From Chryseobacterium sediminis (lineage in GTDB: Bacteria; Bacteroidota; Bacteroidia; Flavobacteriales; Weeksellaceae): a stretch of DNA of 64,000 nucleotides. Positions 17,159 through 26,485 of this stretch are shown piece after piece. The DNA lies in contig NZ_VUNZ01000001.1 in NCBI RefSeq assembly GCF_008386505.1, positions 248,001-312,000 of the forward strand. The letters are read 5' to 3'. The number at the start of each line of letters is the position of its first letter. Within the stretch, counting starts at the first letter, position 1. Under the pieces are notes generated by a model. It ran no database searches, had not been told where the DNA came from, and worked only from the letters and a program-made list of their open reading frames with translations. A program made the translations under genes and the position numbers.

Positions 17159-18004
17159 TTATTTTTTCTGAGTTTTAATTACTTTTTTAAATTCCTGGTA
17201 AACAATGGACGCCACTGCTTTTGCACCTTCCGGCTGAAAATGGGTATTGTCTTTTTGACCCTTCGGATAGGCTTCATACACATTCTCAGGGAGATTCATG
17301 AAATAGTGATTCGTTGTAAAATCTTGTCCTTTTTTGGTAAAATATTCCATGGATAATTTGTTTAAATCGATGTAAGGAACATTCATTTCTTTAGCAATTT
17401 CAATGGGAGCCTGTGCATATTCTCCATGTACATTTTCCAGTTTGCCATCTTTCCAGGGATAATTTCTGGCAACGGGTGTTAAGATGATAGGATGTGCACC
17501 TTTTTGTTTTGTCTGCGTTACAAATAATCTTAAAAGTTCTTTATATCCTTCAATATTTACATACCGTTCTGTATGCTTTTCAGAACCGTCATTATGACCA
17601 AACTGCATAATGACATAATCGTTCGGCTGCAAATGGTCATATACATATCTCCATCTTCCTTCCTGAAAAAATGTTCTGGTACTTCTTCCGCCATGCGCTC
17701 TGTCGATAACAGCAACAGAATCTGTTGTAATTGAGGGTTTCAGAGAAGCCAGACTGTCTTTTGTAAAATAGGGCTGAAAAACCTGTCCCCATCCGGTAAT
17801 CGGGTAGCGGACTTTCATATAATCTTTTCCAGGTTCGTAATCCCCGGTATAATCTGCCATTGTGGAATCTCCGATAAGATAAATATGGGTGACCTTTTTA
17901 TTGTTTTTTGCCATTGCCTTTTGGACGTTGTTTTGTGATTGACATGCAGACAATAGCAAAACGACGAATAAAAATGAAACTATACTATATCTTTTTTTTG
18001 TCAT
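17159..18004 (-). CDS. Rhamnogalacturonan acetylesterase, CE12 (copy 2), lipoprotein
   Basis: From the ATG at 18004 the protein has 281 residues. A longer frame reaches 18037, but that would start inside a palindromic repeat, so it is not used. The signal ends LLLSAC, a lipobox, so it is a lipoprotein. SGNH blocks are YLIGDSTMADY, HGGRSTRTF, MQFGHND and KDNTHFQPEG. The enzyme deacetylates rhamnogalacturonan. It is longer than copy 1 owing to a loop between the first two blocks. Its gene abuts GH28 (1-bp gap), which suggests coupled removal of acetyl groups and chain hydrolysis. Confidence 0.9.
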   Translation of the reverse strand: MTKKRYSIVSFLFVVLLLSACQSQNNVQKAMAKNNKKVTHIYLIGDSTMADYTGDYEPGKDYMKVRYPITGWGQVFQPYFTKDSLASLKPSITTDSVAVIDRAHGGRSTRTFFQEGRWRYVYDHLQPNDYVIMQFGHNDGSEKHTERYVNIEGYKELLRLFVTQTKQKGAHPIILTPVARNYPWKDGKLENVHGEYAQAPIEIAKEMNVPYIDLNKLSMEYFTKKGQDFTTNHYFMNLPENVYEAYPKGQKDNTHFQPEGAKAVASIVYQEFKKVIKTQKK

Positions 18005-18035
18005 TGATTTTGATGAATTAGGCTCTAATTTTATC

Positions 18036-18068
18036 AAACCTAACAGGTTTTAAAAACCTGTTAGGTTT
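18036..18068. repeat. Long palindrome (16-bp arms) between the CE12 and GH43 genes
   Basis: AAACCTAACAGGTTTT (18036-18051) and AAAACCTGTTAGGTTT (18053-18068) are perfect arms with one base between. It is a simple interspersed palindrome of the kind seen widely in flavobacterial genomes (from general knowledge), and could act as a terminator or mRNA stabiliser after GH43. Confidence 0.75.
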
Positions 18069-18086
18069 CTATATTGTTAAATGAAA

Positions 18087-19727
18087 TTAATTTTTAGTAA
18101 TTCTGAACCAGTCAAAATCTGCATATCCTCCACGAGGGGCTTTTGCTGTACTTATACTATATAAACCGACTTTTGCACCGATCCATTTTCCGGGTTTTGA
18201 CTGAAAAACGTCACCTGCTTTTATGAAATTTTTTCCGTTTTCACTGTAACTGAACTGGCATAGGCCATTCGGCTCGCTTACATTTACTTTTAAATAGACT
18301 TCGTTTCCTTTTAATTTTGTTTCAAACAAAACCTTCTCTTCACCTCCTTTATCTGCTTTTTCGGCTCTTCTTAACTGAATATAGAATCCATCGGGTTTAT
18401 TGGTAATCACAATTGACTCATGATCTAATCCCATTACTAATAAACCTGCAGTTTTGCCTTCTTTAGCATCTTCGGGAGTTAATTTTACTTTGGTAGAAGC
18501 TGCAAAATTCGGGGCAGGGAATTTTTGGGTTAACAGATTCGGAACATTCCATAGATTTTTTTCACCTTCAGGAACTTTTATTGAAAATAATCTTAAAAAT
18601 TTCTGTCCGGGAAGTTTAGAAGACCACACGATATTTTCGTTGGCGCTCCATTGCCATTGAATTCCTAATTTTTCACCATCAAATTCATCTGTTTCAGGAG
18701 GAGTAGCGACAGGGTAGGATTTTCCCACGTTGGGTTTTTTATAGGTTAAAACCGGCTCTCCGATTCCGTTTTTATTATTATCGATCCCGATGATAGGCCA
18801 GTCTTTTTCCCACTTCATCGGTTGTAAGTGAACGATTCTTCCGCCCGCATCCACATCCTGGAAATGGTAGAACCAATCTTCCCCTGAAGGTGTATCTACC
18901 CAAGCACCCTGATGAGGTCCGTTGATTTTTGTTGATCCCTGTTCCAGCACTACTTTTTCTTCGTAGGGTCCGTAAATATTTTTTGATCTTAATACCAATT
19001 GCCAACCGGTTGCTACACCACCTGCAGGAGCAAAAATGTAGTAATAACCGTTTCTTTTATACATTTTCGGACCTTCCACTGTTGGGTGTGCATCGTGGCC
19101 ATCGAAAATGTGAACCCCTTTATCCAGGACTTTTGTTCCTTCGGGATTCATTTTGTTAAGAGTCAGAATACTTTTCACTCCGGCGCGGCTTCCTGCCCAA
19201 CCATGCACTAAATAAGCATTTCCATCCTCATCCCAAAACGGACAGGAGTCGATTAAACCTTTTCCTTCCATTACCAAAACAGGCTTCTCCCAGGTTCCCA
19301 GCGGATTTTTAGTTTTCACCATGTAAATTCCAAAATCGGGATCGCCCCAATAGATGTAAAATTCACCTTTGTGGAATCTGATACTGGGTGCCCAAACTCC
19401 GTCACCTCTTTTTGGTGTGGAAAAATGGTTGTTTGGAAGTACATCAGGAAGTGCATAATTCATCAGTTCCCAGTTGACCATATCTTTTGAATGAAGAATG
19501 GGCAGTCCCGGAGCTTCATTGAAACTTGAAGCGGTCATATAATAATCTTCACCAACACGAATAGCGTCCGGATCAGAATAATCGGCGTATAAAACCGGAT
19601 TTCTGTAATTTTTCCCCTGATCTGCAGTCCAGACTTCAGAAACGATGTTTTTCTCCTGTGCGTTGAGGTATGTTGGGGCAGCTGAAAATAATATGATCAC
19701 TGCTATATTTAAAATTTTTGTCTTCAT
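18087..19727 (-). CDS. GH43 glycosidase with C-terminal beta-sandwich (arabinosidase/xylosidase type)
   Basis: The 546-residue protein has a signal peptide ending YLNAQ (residue 24). The five-bladed propeller of GH43 shows its three acidic residues: YSDPDAIR with Asp52 (base), LIDSCPFWDEDG with Asp160, and HPTVEGPKMYKRNGYYY with Glu218 (acid). The C-terminal 200 residues (from about ATPPETDEFDG) form a concanavalin-like beta-sandwich, as in beta-xylosidase-type GH43 enzymes. Likely substrates are arabinosyl or xylosyl side chains of rhamnogalacturonan or xylogalacturonan. Xylose genes at 42-47 kb make release of xylose plausible, but specificity is not readable from sequence. Confidence 0.87.
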   Translation of the reverse strand: MKTKILNIAVIILFSAAPTYLNAQEKNIVSEVWTADQGKNYRNPVLYADYSDPDAIRVGEDYYMTASSFNEAPGLPILHSKDMVNWELMNYALPDVLPNNHFSTPKRGDGVWAPSIRFHKGEFYIYWGDPDFGIYMVKTKNPLGTWEKPVLVMEGKGLIDSCPFWDEDGNAYLVHGWAGSRAGVKSILTLNKMNPEGTKVLDKGVHIFDGHDAHPTVEGPKMYKRNGYYYIFAPAGGVATGWQLVLRSKNIYGPYEEKVVLEQGSTKINGPHQGAWVDTPSGEDWFYHFQDVDAGGRIVHLQPMKWEKDWPIIGIDNNKNGIGEPVLTYKKPNVGKSYPVATPPETDEFDGEKLGIQWQWSANENIVWSSKLPGQKFLRLFSIKVPEGEKNLWNVPNLLTQKFPAPNFAASTKVKLTPEDAKEGKTAGLLVMGLDHESIVITNKPDGFYIQLRRAEKADKGGEEKVLFETKLKGNEVYLKVNVSEPNGLCQFSYSENGKNFIKAGDVFQSKPGKWIGAKVGLYSISTAKAPRGGYADFDWFRITKN

Positions 19728-19777
19728 AAAATCAGATTCATTATTTAGGTAATAGGAATCAGGTTGTGGTTCTTGAT

Positions 19778-21037
19778 TTATTTTTCAAATTCTAAACTTG
19801 CCAAAATGAACGGTCCTGTTCCTTTTCCGTCATTTGAACGGATTTCTTCGTTTATATAATATTCGTAAGAGCCATCTCTGTAAGGCTTTCCTCCTAATCC
19901 GGCAACAGCACAGCATTTATTTAAATTCACCACGCCGTTTTCATCAACCGTGATTAAATTTTTGATAATTCCGTCATAACCTTTTTTCGCAGCAGCTTTA
20001 TATGATTTTGGAAGATAACCTTCGTTGACCGATTTAATGATCGTGTAAACGAACATTGCTGATGCTGTTGCTTCTTCATAATTACCTTTTTCCAAAGGCT
20101 TGTCTAAGACCTGATACCAAAGACCGGATTTTTTATCCTGAACTTTAATGACGGCATCTGCGTAAGATTGTAGGTAAGAAATTAATCTTGCTCTTCCCGG
20201 ATGGTTTTCAGGTAAATAATCTAATACATCTACCATGGCCATTCCGTACCAGCCCATCGCTCTTCCCCAGAAATTTGGGGAAAGTCCGGTTTCTTTATTG
20301 GCCCAGGCTTCTTTTTTACTTTCATCCCAGGCATGATAAAGAAGTCCTGTTTTTTTGTCTAAAAGATTTTTCTGAACGGAATCAAATTGGAAAACAATAT
20401 CATCATACGCTTTCTGAGCATCTGCGCCTTTGATAAAATCTTTTGTATAGTGTGTGTAGAAAGGCATTCCCATATAAAGCCCATCCAGCCAAACCTGGTA
20501 AGGATAGATTTTTTTATGCCAGAAAGATCCTTCATTGGTTCTGGGCTGCCCATCGATTTGTAAACGTAAAGTCTGAAGAGCCTTCAGGTATTTCTCTTTT
20601 TTCTCTTTTTCATAAAGGTAAAGAAGAACATTTCCGCTGTTGAGCATGTCAATATTATACTTAGAAATGTCGTAGGTAAGGATTGTACCGTCTTCTTTAA
20701 TCAGGTCTTCACCGAAACCGCTGATATAATCGTAATATTCTTTTTTGCCTGTTTTTGCATATACTTTTTCTGCACCGTCCAAAACTATCGCTGATGGATA
20801 GGTCCATTTCGGGCTTTTACTGAAATCAAGCATCCAGGCTTGGGGGAATCTATGTATTTCGGAAAGCAGCATTCTTTCTGACCATTTCAAATTGGAAGGA
20901 ATTATTTTTCCTGATTTTGAAGTTTCTGTTGAAGTTTTTGCTGCGGTTACATTTTTGGTTTGAGCACATGCAAGGAACATTCCTGAACCTAAAATGGCCA
21001 CCGCATATGCTTTTATGGTATTATTAATGAAATTCAT
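19778..21037 (-). CDS. Unsaturated rhamnogalacturonyl hydrolase, GH105 (copy 1), lipoprotein
   Basis: The 419-residue protein has a lipobox FLAC, so Cys24 is probably lipidated. The alpha/alpha-barrel of GH105 is recognised by WTYPSAIVLDGAEKVY, YPYQVWLDGLYMGMPF with the catalytic Asp185, FWGRAMGWYGMAMVDVLDYLP, and the C-terminal CCAVAGLGG and YEYYINEEIRSNDGKG. These enzymes hydrate the 4,5-double bond left by lyases on oligosaccharide ends, releasing unsaturated galacturonate. KdgF and KduI then take it on. The position after DUF4861 and PL1 in the series fits a periplasmic role. A second GH105 lies at 54811-55974. Confidence 0.9.
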   Translation of the reverse strand: MNFINNTIKAYAVAILGSGMFLACAQTKNVTAAKTSTETSKSGKIIPSNLKWSERMLLSEIHRFPQAWMLDFSKSPKWTYPSAIVLDGAEKVYAKTGKKEYYDYISGFGEDLIKEDGTILTYDISKYNIDMLNSGNVLLYLYEKEKKEKYLKALQTLRLQIDGQPRTNEGSFWHKKIYPYQVWLDGLYMGMPFYTHYTKDFIKGADAQKAYDDIVFQFDSVQKNLLDKKTGLLYHAWDESKKEAWANKETGLSPNFWGRAMGWYGMAMVDVLDYLPENHPGRARLISYLQSYADAVIKVQDKKSGLWYQVLDKPLEKGNYEEATASAMFVYTIIKSVNEGYLPKSYKAAAKKGYDGIIKNLITVDENGVVNLNKCCAVAGLGGKPYRDGSYEYYINEEIRSNDGKGTGPFILASLEFEK

Positions 21038-21047
21038 GATCTAAACT

Positions 21048-22046
21048 TTAAAGTTGATTATTTTTATCTAAAATTTCCAGTTTTTTATCCAGGTCCTGAT
21101 AAAATGCTTCTTCTGTTATCAAACCGTTTGGTTCCAATGACCAGGCTCCTAAAAAGTAATAAGAGACATTCTTTGTTTTCTTGAAAACCACGGTATGCGT
21201 TGATTTTGTTTTTACATATTTATCAAAACTTTCGAGAGGATAAAAGATAGCCATCCCCAGATTGTCATCTTTTTTCGTTTCGGTTTGATTGCCATAAGTA
21301 GCAATATAGCCCCATTTTTTATTTTTACTGATTCCCTGTTTTAACGGAATATTTTTAAAAGCAACAATTCCGGTACATAATCCTGAAATGGTATTGCTTA
21401 AGTTTAAATCTACTTTTACAAACCTGTCTCTGTTGAAAATCGTCAGTTTTGACTGTAAATCGATGGGATTTCCCCAGGTTTTCCAGCCTTTATAATCGAT
21501 AGATGCGTAAGACTGGTCTTTTTCATTAACAACTTTTACGGCTGTATTTTTTACAATTTTAAAAGTTTCAACAAAATCATTTTGTTCATCATATCTTCCA
21601 TAAGAACCGATGCCGATTGTACGTCCGGATTTCAAGATATCCTGTCCCCAGGATGCATCGTGATGATAGGATTCAAAGCCGTCTTGTCCGACTTCAGGTA
21701 AAACCAAAGTGTTTATTTTTTTACCGAAAATATCCGTAGCATTTCTCCAGTCCAGATATAATCTGTAGCCGATCTGGTTGTTTTCCAGTCCGATACCTTC
21801 ATATCGGATATAGTAAGAATGATCGGTATGAGATTCAGGAAGAGTGATTTCCTGAATATTTTTGAAAGTTCCTCCAATGTATTGATTACCTTCCCATTTT
21901 CCGCCTTCTTTTACGGAAAGTTCTGCATAGGAAAAGGGAGCTTTTGGATTTTTCTTAATTTTTTCAATTACAGAAGTCTGAGCCAGAGAAAATGCTGAAC
22001 TCAAAAATGCTCCTGCCATTATTATTCTAAACAAGTTGAATTTCAT
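21048..22046 (-). CDS. DUF4861 family protein (copy 2)
   Basis: The 332-residue protein has a signal peptide ending FSLAQ. Its body carries the DUF4861 pattern: IRYEGIGLENNQIGYRLYLDWRNATDIFGKK, YHHDASWGQDILKSGRTIGIGSYG, then a beta-rich second half ending SYYFLGAWSLEPNG. The reaction is not established to my knowledge. The conserved YHHDASWG stretch could form a polar site. It lies 10 bp upstream of the GH105 gene and 50 bp after PL1, so co-expression with lyase-product processing is likely. It lacks the extra N-terminal beta domain of the copy at 4470-5651. Periplasmic by signal peptide. Confidence 0.8.
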   Translation of the reverse strand: MKFNLFRIIMAGAFLSSAFSLAQTSVIEKIKKNPKAPFSYAELSVKEGGKWEGNQYIGGTFKNIQEITLPESHTDHSYYIRYEGIGLENNQIGYRLYLDWRNATDIFGKKINTLVLPEVGQDGFESYHHDASWGQDILKSGRTIGIGSYGRYDEQNDFVETFKIVKNTAVKVVNEKDQSYASIDYKGWKTWGNPIDLQSKLTIFNRDRFVKVDLNLSNTISGLCTGIVAFKNIPLKQGISKNKKWGYIATYGNQTETKKDDNLGMAIFYPLESFDKYVKTKSTHTVVFKKTKNVSYYFLGAWSLEPNGLITEEAFYQDLDKKLEILDKNNQL

Positions 22047-22096
22047 AATATTTTTTTTATTAGATAACTGGTTTTTTTAACTAAAAGTTTTCATGG

Positions 22097-23515
22097 TTAT
22101 TGGTATTGTCTTTCGGTTATTTTTTTAACCAGATCGTTAAAATATACTTCAATATTATCGTAGTTTTTATCCAAATTCCGTTCGTTGGAATTGGCAACTT
22201 TTGGATTTAATTTATTCTTAATTTCCCATTCATCAGGCATTCCGTCGTTGTCTGAATCGGGTAGGGGTTTTCCTGTTTTTAAATCCGGAAATCCGCCGAC
22301 ATCTTTTTGAGAATCTATGATTCCGTTGGAACTTCCTTTTGAACCGCTGTAAGTGAAGCTTCCGTTTTTTACATCTTTTAAAACATGTAAATCCACAGCA
22401 TCCCTTACTAAACTGGCACCGCCGATCTGTAAAATTTTATCATAAGCTGCTTTCGCAGCATCAGTTTTTACATTATTCTGAATATCGTGAGGTTTGTTGA
22501 TCTTTATCTCATTTTTATCTTTGTCAGTCAGGTTATAAGAAGGTTTCATCTGTGCGAAAACTCCTTGTGTCCAATTGTCTTTTGTTACTTCTGCATTTCC
22601 TTCAATCACATTTCCGCTGATGTAATATTTCCCCCAGGTATTGTAAACTTCTGTCTCTGGTTTTTCATTTTTATCAATGGCAACAATTCTCTGTCTGGTC
22701 ATCGTTGCAGGTCCCGGTTTGTAGTAATTATTAACCATATTTACATTCATTCCTTCACCACCGTAGACATTGTTGTGTCCCCAGTTGTAAATCACATTAT
22801 TTCTGAAATCAGTAAGATCGGTCAGGGCAAATTTACTTCCCGCATATTCTCCCAATCTCGGGTTTCTGCTGTCGTGATGAGCGTAGAGATTATGGTGAAA
22901 ACTTGCAAATTTTCCTCCTGCAATTCCACCATATCCGTGAGCGCCTTTCCGGTGAGCAGAATTTCTTAAACTTTCTGCGATCACGCACCATTGAAGCGTG
23001 GTGTTTTCATTCACATAAATGGATACTGTTTCATCTGTTGACCAACTCATAGAGCAATGATCAACGATTAGATTTTTGATAAATCTTGCCCCTAACGCAT
23101 CGCCTTCAAAATTTTTCTGATCACCCATTCTGAATCGCATGTAACGTATAACCACATTGTCTGCGCCTATGAAAGTTTCGTAATTGGCAACTGTAATTCC
23201 ATCTCCGGGAGCGGTTTGTCCGGCAACGGTAACATCGCCTTCCTTTATCTTTGAAGGTGATTCCAGATAAATGGTTCCGCTGGTTTTAAACACAATATAT
23301 CTCGGACCTTTTTGGTCTAAAGCATATCTTAAAGTGCCTTCTGAGCCATCATCTGTTAGTTTTGTTACGAAATAAACCCTTCCGCCGCGGCCACCTGTTG
23401 TATATCTTCCGAAACCTTCTGCTCCCGGAAAACTCAAGACTTCCTGAGCATTGGTCAACATAGCAATACCACATAAGGTCCCTATCGTGAACATTTTTTT
23501 GAAGTGTTTTTTCAT
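22097..23515 (-). CDS. Pectate lyase PL1 (secreted, no T9SS domain)
   Basis: From the ATG at 23515 the protein has 472 residues; an upstream open extension overlaps the previous gene and is ignored. The signal ends MLTNAQ. PL1 motifs are EVLSFPGAEGFGRYTTGGRG, VAGQTAPGDGI, LIVDHCSMSWSTDETVS, and HRKGAHGYGGIAGG. It shares the start pattern and the C-terminal SDNDGMPDEWEIKN calcium-type motif with the multidomain lyase at 1266-4271, but has no FnIII, LamG or sorting domain. It is therefore probably periplasmic while its larger relative is secreted. It follows the CE8 gene (38-bp gap), pairing demethylation with lyase action. Confidence 0.88.
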   Translation of the reverse strand: MKKHFKKMFTIGTLCGIAMLTNAQEVLSFPGAEGFGRYTTGGRGGRVYFVTKLTDDGSEGTLRYALDQKGPRYIVFKTSGTIYLESPSKIKEGDVTVAGQTAPGDGITVANYETFIGADNVVIRYMRFRMGDQKNFEGDALGARFIKNLIVDHCSMSWSTDETVSIYVNENTTLQWCVIAESLRNSAHRKGAHGYGGIAGGKFASFHHNLYAHHDSRNPRLGEYAGSKFALTDLTDFRNNVIYNWGHNNVYGGEGMNVNMVNNYYKPGPATMTRQRIVAIDKNEKPETEVYNTWGKYYISGNVIEGNAEVTKDNWTQGVFAQMKPSYNLTDKDKNEIKINKPHDIQNNVKTDAAKAAYDKILQIGGASLVRDAVDLHVLKDVKNGSFTYSGSKGSSNGIIDSQKDVGGFPDLKTGKPLPDSDNDGMPDEWEIKNKLNPKVANSNERNLDKNYDNIEVYFNDLVKKITERQYQ

Positions 23516-23553
23516 GATTGAAAATTCTTTGGTGTTTTGGATTTGGATTAGGT

Positions 23554-24576
23554 TTATTTCAAACTTTTTTTGATGTTCCAACGGTCGTTTCCTTTTAAAA
23601 TAATTTCTGTAGTGTATTTTTTTCTTTCTTCTTTTGTTAATTGATGTGACCACGGAACTCTTTTGGAAATATGGGCTCCGCTTCCTTTTGAGTTGAATTC
23701 TGCGTAGAAAGTGGTCTTTTCTGCATCAGGTTTGCTCCAGTTGTGCCATCCTTCAGGTTTTATGGTAGAGTTGATTTCACAATCAATGTAAACGGTTTTT
23801 GCAAAAGGTCTCCAGGGTCTTCCTAAATACACTGAGTTTTCTTTGGCATTTCCGATGATTTTTGAATTGATAAAAACAAATCCGAACTCGTTTTCCTGTG
23901 GGGTAGAAGCGGCTGTAACGTAGCTTGCCGTTTCTTTAGAATAAATGGTGCAGTTTTCAAAAACGGCAGTTCCGGCTCCGAAAATATAATCGGTTGTACC
24001 TTCGATATAGCAGTTTTTAAAGTAATTTCTTGATGGTTTTGTCTTGTCAGTGGAATCCTGAGCTCCTTTTAAGTACAAGGTATCCTGATTTCCTAAGAAT
24101 CTGCAGTTTTCAAAAGCAATTCTGTCACCTGAAGTCAGTGCGGCAACGGCCTGTCCAACTCTTCCTGAGCTGTTTTCAAATGAAATGTTTTTCGCTGTGA
24201 AATCATTTGAATAAATAAAAATAGTAGAAGAACCTGTGGTTCCGATATCTTTTCCTTCTGCATTCTTTTTTGAAGCAAAATCATCATACGTAATGATGGT
24301 GTTCTGAGGGTTTTCTCCTTCTAACACAATGGGACCTTTTGTTTCAGGAATGGTAATTTTTTCTTTGTAAACTCCGGGTTTAATTAAAATTTTTGTCCTT
24401 ATAGAAGAATCATTTTCAATGGCATCAATGGCTTGTTGTATGGTGGTAAAGCTGCCTTTTCCGTCTTTTGAAACCACGATCGTTTTATCGGCAGTTTTAA
24501 AAGAAAGAAGGCTTAACAATAGTATCGAAAGTATTGAAATGAAGTTAAAATTTATATTAATCAGAGGAGCTTTCAT
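23554..24576 (-). CDS. Pectinesterase, CE8 (copy 2)
   Basis: The 340-residue protein has an N-terminal hydrophobic stretch (about 8-28) typical of a signal peptide or anchor. CE8 motifs are complete: VVSKDGKGSFTTIQQAI, GQAVAAL, LGNQDTLYLKG with Gln164 and Asp165, GTTDYIFG with Asp196, and LGRPWRPFAKTVY with Arg253 and Trp255. It de-esterifies methylated homogalacturonan. It is the first enzyme gene after SusC/SusD, although a hairpin terminator (24597-24628) stands between. It differs from copy 1 at 13254-14231 by having a short ASTPQENEFG loop near the active site. Confidence 0.93.
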   Translation of the reverse strand: MKAPLININFNFISILSILLLSLLSFKTADKTIVVSKDGKGSFTTIQQAIDAIENDSSIRTKILIKPGVYKEKITIPETKGPIVLEGENPQNTIITYDDFASKKNAEGKDIGTTGSSTIFIYSNDFTAKNISFENSSGRVGQAVAALTSGDRIAFENCRFLGNQDTLYLKGAQDSTDKTKPSRNYFKNCYIEGTTDYIFGAGTAVFENCTIYSKETASYVTAASTPQENEFGFVFINSKIIGNAKENSVYLGRPWRPFAKTVYIDCEINSTIKPEGWHNWSKPDAEKTTFYAEFNSKGSGAHISKRVPWSHQLTKEERKKYTTEIILKGNDRWNIKKSLK

Positions 24577-24596
24577 AAAGGTTTAATGTGATTTAA

Positions 24597-24628
24597 AATA
24601 CAGACTTAGCCTAGGCCAAGCCTGTATT
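24597..24628 (-). terminator. Terminator/attenuator hairpin downstream of susD
   Basis: On the - strand the outer AATACAG and CTGTATT arms continue inward to a 16-bp stem whose two irregular positions become G-U pairs in RNA, and a T-run follows. The + strand version would have A-C mismatches, so it is a - strand transcript signal. It may reduce transcription into the following enzyme genes. Confidence 0.7.
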
Positions 24629-24658
24629 CTCAACTTAATATGAATGTATTTTTAATTT

Positions 24659-26473
24659 CTAGTAGCCGTAATCTTGTGTAAGGTTATAATTTGACATAAT
24701 GATATCACTGTAAATAGGCAATAATTCTCTTTTGTTGGGCTGGAAATATTGCGCAAAACCTTTTACAGGATCGCTGATATATGTTGGTAACACTGCGGCT
24801 CTCCACGCTATTTTAGTATATCCTGCTGGAGTTGCATCCTGAGAAGGCAGATAAAATACCTGGGACTTATCTCCTCCTGTAAAGAAAATATCGATATCAT
24901 TAATATTTTGCTGCGCCGTTTTTGTAGGATCGTAAACTGATTTCTTATAATAAAGATTCAATGGTACGTTAGCATACTGACCTGTTCCGTTGGCAAAAGC
25001 GGTTAATTTTTGTCTTGTTTCCGTAATTTTAGCATCTAATAAATTCCAGCGGATCAAATCATATTTTCTGATCCCTTCACAACCCAGTTCCAATAATCTT
25101 TCCTGAACAAGATAATTGAAGAACCCATTTTTATCGGTAGGAATTGTTCCAACTTGTCCTAAATTTCCTGTGTAAGCCCTGTTTCTTACCGCTTTTACCG
25201 CATTGATGGCATCTGAAGAAGGCGCTCCGTGAAGTTCATTATCTGCTTCAGCAAACATTAATAATACATCTGAAAAACGCAGTAAAGGCCAGTCAACAGC
25301 AAGATTTTGAGAAGGTCCTGTTACATTGGTCCAGGACTTTCTGTATTTAGAATCTGTGAAAGAAATGGCATTTACGAGTTCAGCCTGATTAGAATTATTC
25401 ACTTTGAAAATTCCAACGTTCATATCTCTTCTCAAGTCATATTTACTGAATTCGTAGAAATAAGTCGGAAGGGCATTGATTCCTCCTCCACCTTTCCAGC
25501 TGGAGTTGTCATCATGCTTTAAGCCATTATAGTAACCGATTTTACTGTCTGTTCTTGCGTTTCCTCCGAATGCTCCTACACAGAAAATGATTTCGTTGGT
25601 GGTGTCTTGCGAGTTTGAATGTAAAGCTTTGAAAACTTGCTCGTAGCTTGGGTTTAAGCTATGTTCACCAGTATGATTCATGATGTCTTTACATTCATCA
25701 AGAGCAATTTGATAATAGGTTTGAGGATTGGTTCCCTTCACCATCTGCTGTGGATTTCTTCTTAAAGAATATCCTGCTCTTGCTAATGCGATTCTTGCTC
25801 TTAATCCTTTTACAAAACCTTTGGAAATTCTGGCATTGGTCGTGCTTCCTTCGGATCTCCAAGGAACTAAATTGGCAGCCTGGGCAAGATCAGCAATCAT
25901 TTTTTCGTAAATAACGTCTCTGTCAGTTTTCGCTAAATAAAGATTGTCATAATCTGCAGATGGTTTGTCCTGAAAAGGTACATCACCCCAGTTTCTTATC
26001 AGTTCATAATAAAACTGAGCTCTTAATGTTAAAGCTTCTCCAAGGTATCTGTCCATTAATTTTTTATCAGCGTCAGAACCTGTCTTGTAAACAGGAGACA
26101 GCGGAATGTTTTTAATGCAAAGATTGGCTCTTTCAATTCCTGAATATAATTTTAAGAAAGGTTTATTTAATTCTGTATTGGTAGGGCAGGCACCAAATGT
26201 TGCGAGACCTCTTCTGTCATTACAGTTGTAATCTCCCGAAGTTCTGAAATCATCACTTGAATGCGGATATATTAATGCTAATCTCTGCCCGTATCCGTCA
26301 TCACCTGCAAGCTGGCTGTAAACTCCCACTAAAGCGGTAAATGTGTCGGATACACTATCGAATTGCTGAGCTTCTGCAACACTTGAATAGTTTTCAGGTT
26401 CAAGATAATCGCTACATGAATGTATGGTGGTAAGAGATAGAATGCAACTTATTATAATTATTGTTTTTTTCAT
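24659..26473 (-). CDS. SusD/RagB-family glycan-binding lipoprotein (pair 1)
   Basis: The 604-residue protein starts at the ATG at 26473; a TTG four codons upstream is not needed. The lipobox TIHSC makes it a surface-type lipoprotein. SusD features are present: the early SDYLEPENY, tetratricopeptide-like helices (LGEALTLRAQFYYELIRNWGDVPF), and the C-terminal block VQERLLELGCEGIRKYDLIRWN. It binds oligosaccharides at the cell surface and forms the lid of its SusC partner, whose stop lies 12 bp upstream of this start. The ligand is inferred to be oligogalacturonide-like because all following genes are pectin enzymes. Confidence 0.92.
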   Translation of the reverse strand: MKKTIIIISCILSLTTIHSCSDYLEPENYSSVAEAQQFDSVSDTFTALVGVYSQLAGDDGYGQRLALIYPHSSDDFRTSGDYNCNDRRGLATFGACPTNTELNKPFLKLYSGIERANLCIKNIPLSPVYKTGSDADKKLMDRYLGEALTLRAQFYYELIRNWGDVPFQDKPSADYDNLYLAKTDRDVIYEKMIADLAQAANLVPWRSEGSTTNARISKGFVKGLRARIALARAGYSLRRNPQQMVKGTNPQTYYQIALDECKDIMNHTGEHSLNPSYEQVFKALHSNSQDTTNEIIFCVGAFGGNARTDSKIGYYNGLKHDDNSSWKGGGGINALPTYFYEFSKYDLRRDMNVGIFKVNNSNQAELVNAISFTDSKYRKSWTNVTGPSQNLAVDWPLLRFSDVLLMFAEADNELHGAPSSDAINAVKAVRNRAYTGNLGQVGTIPTDKNGFFNYLVQERLLELGCEGIRKYDLIRWNLLDAKITETRQKLTAFANGTGQYANVPLNLYYKKSVYDPTKTAQQNINDIDIFFTGGDKSQVFYLPSQDATPAGYTKIAWRAAVLPTYISDPVKGFAQYFQPNKRELLPIYSDIIMSNYNLTQDYGY

Positions 26474-26485
26474 GTTAATTTTCAA

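Noticed and set aside
22487..22969. 160-codon + strand frame inside the PL1 gene
   Set aside because: It overlaps completely with a well-supported - strand PL1 lyase and lacks any motif.
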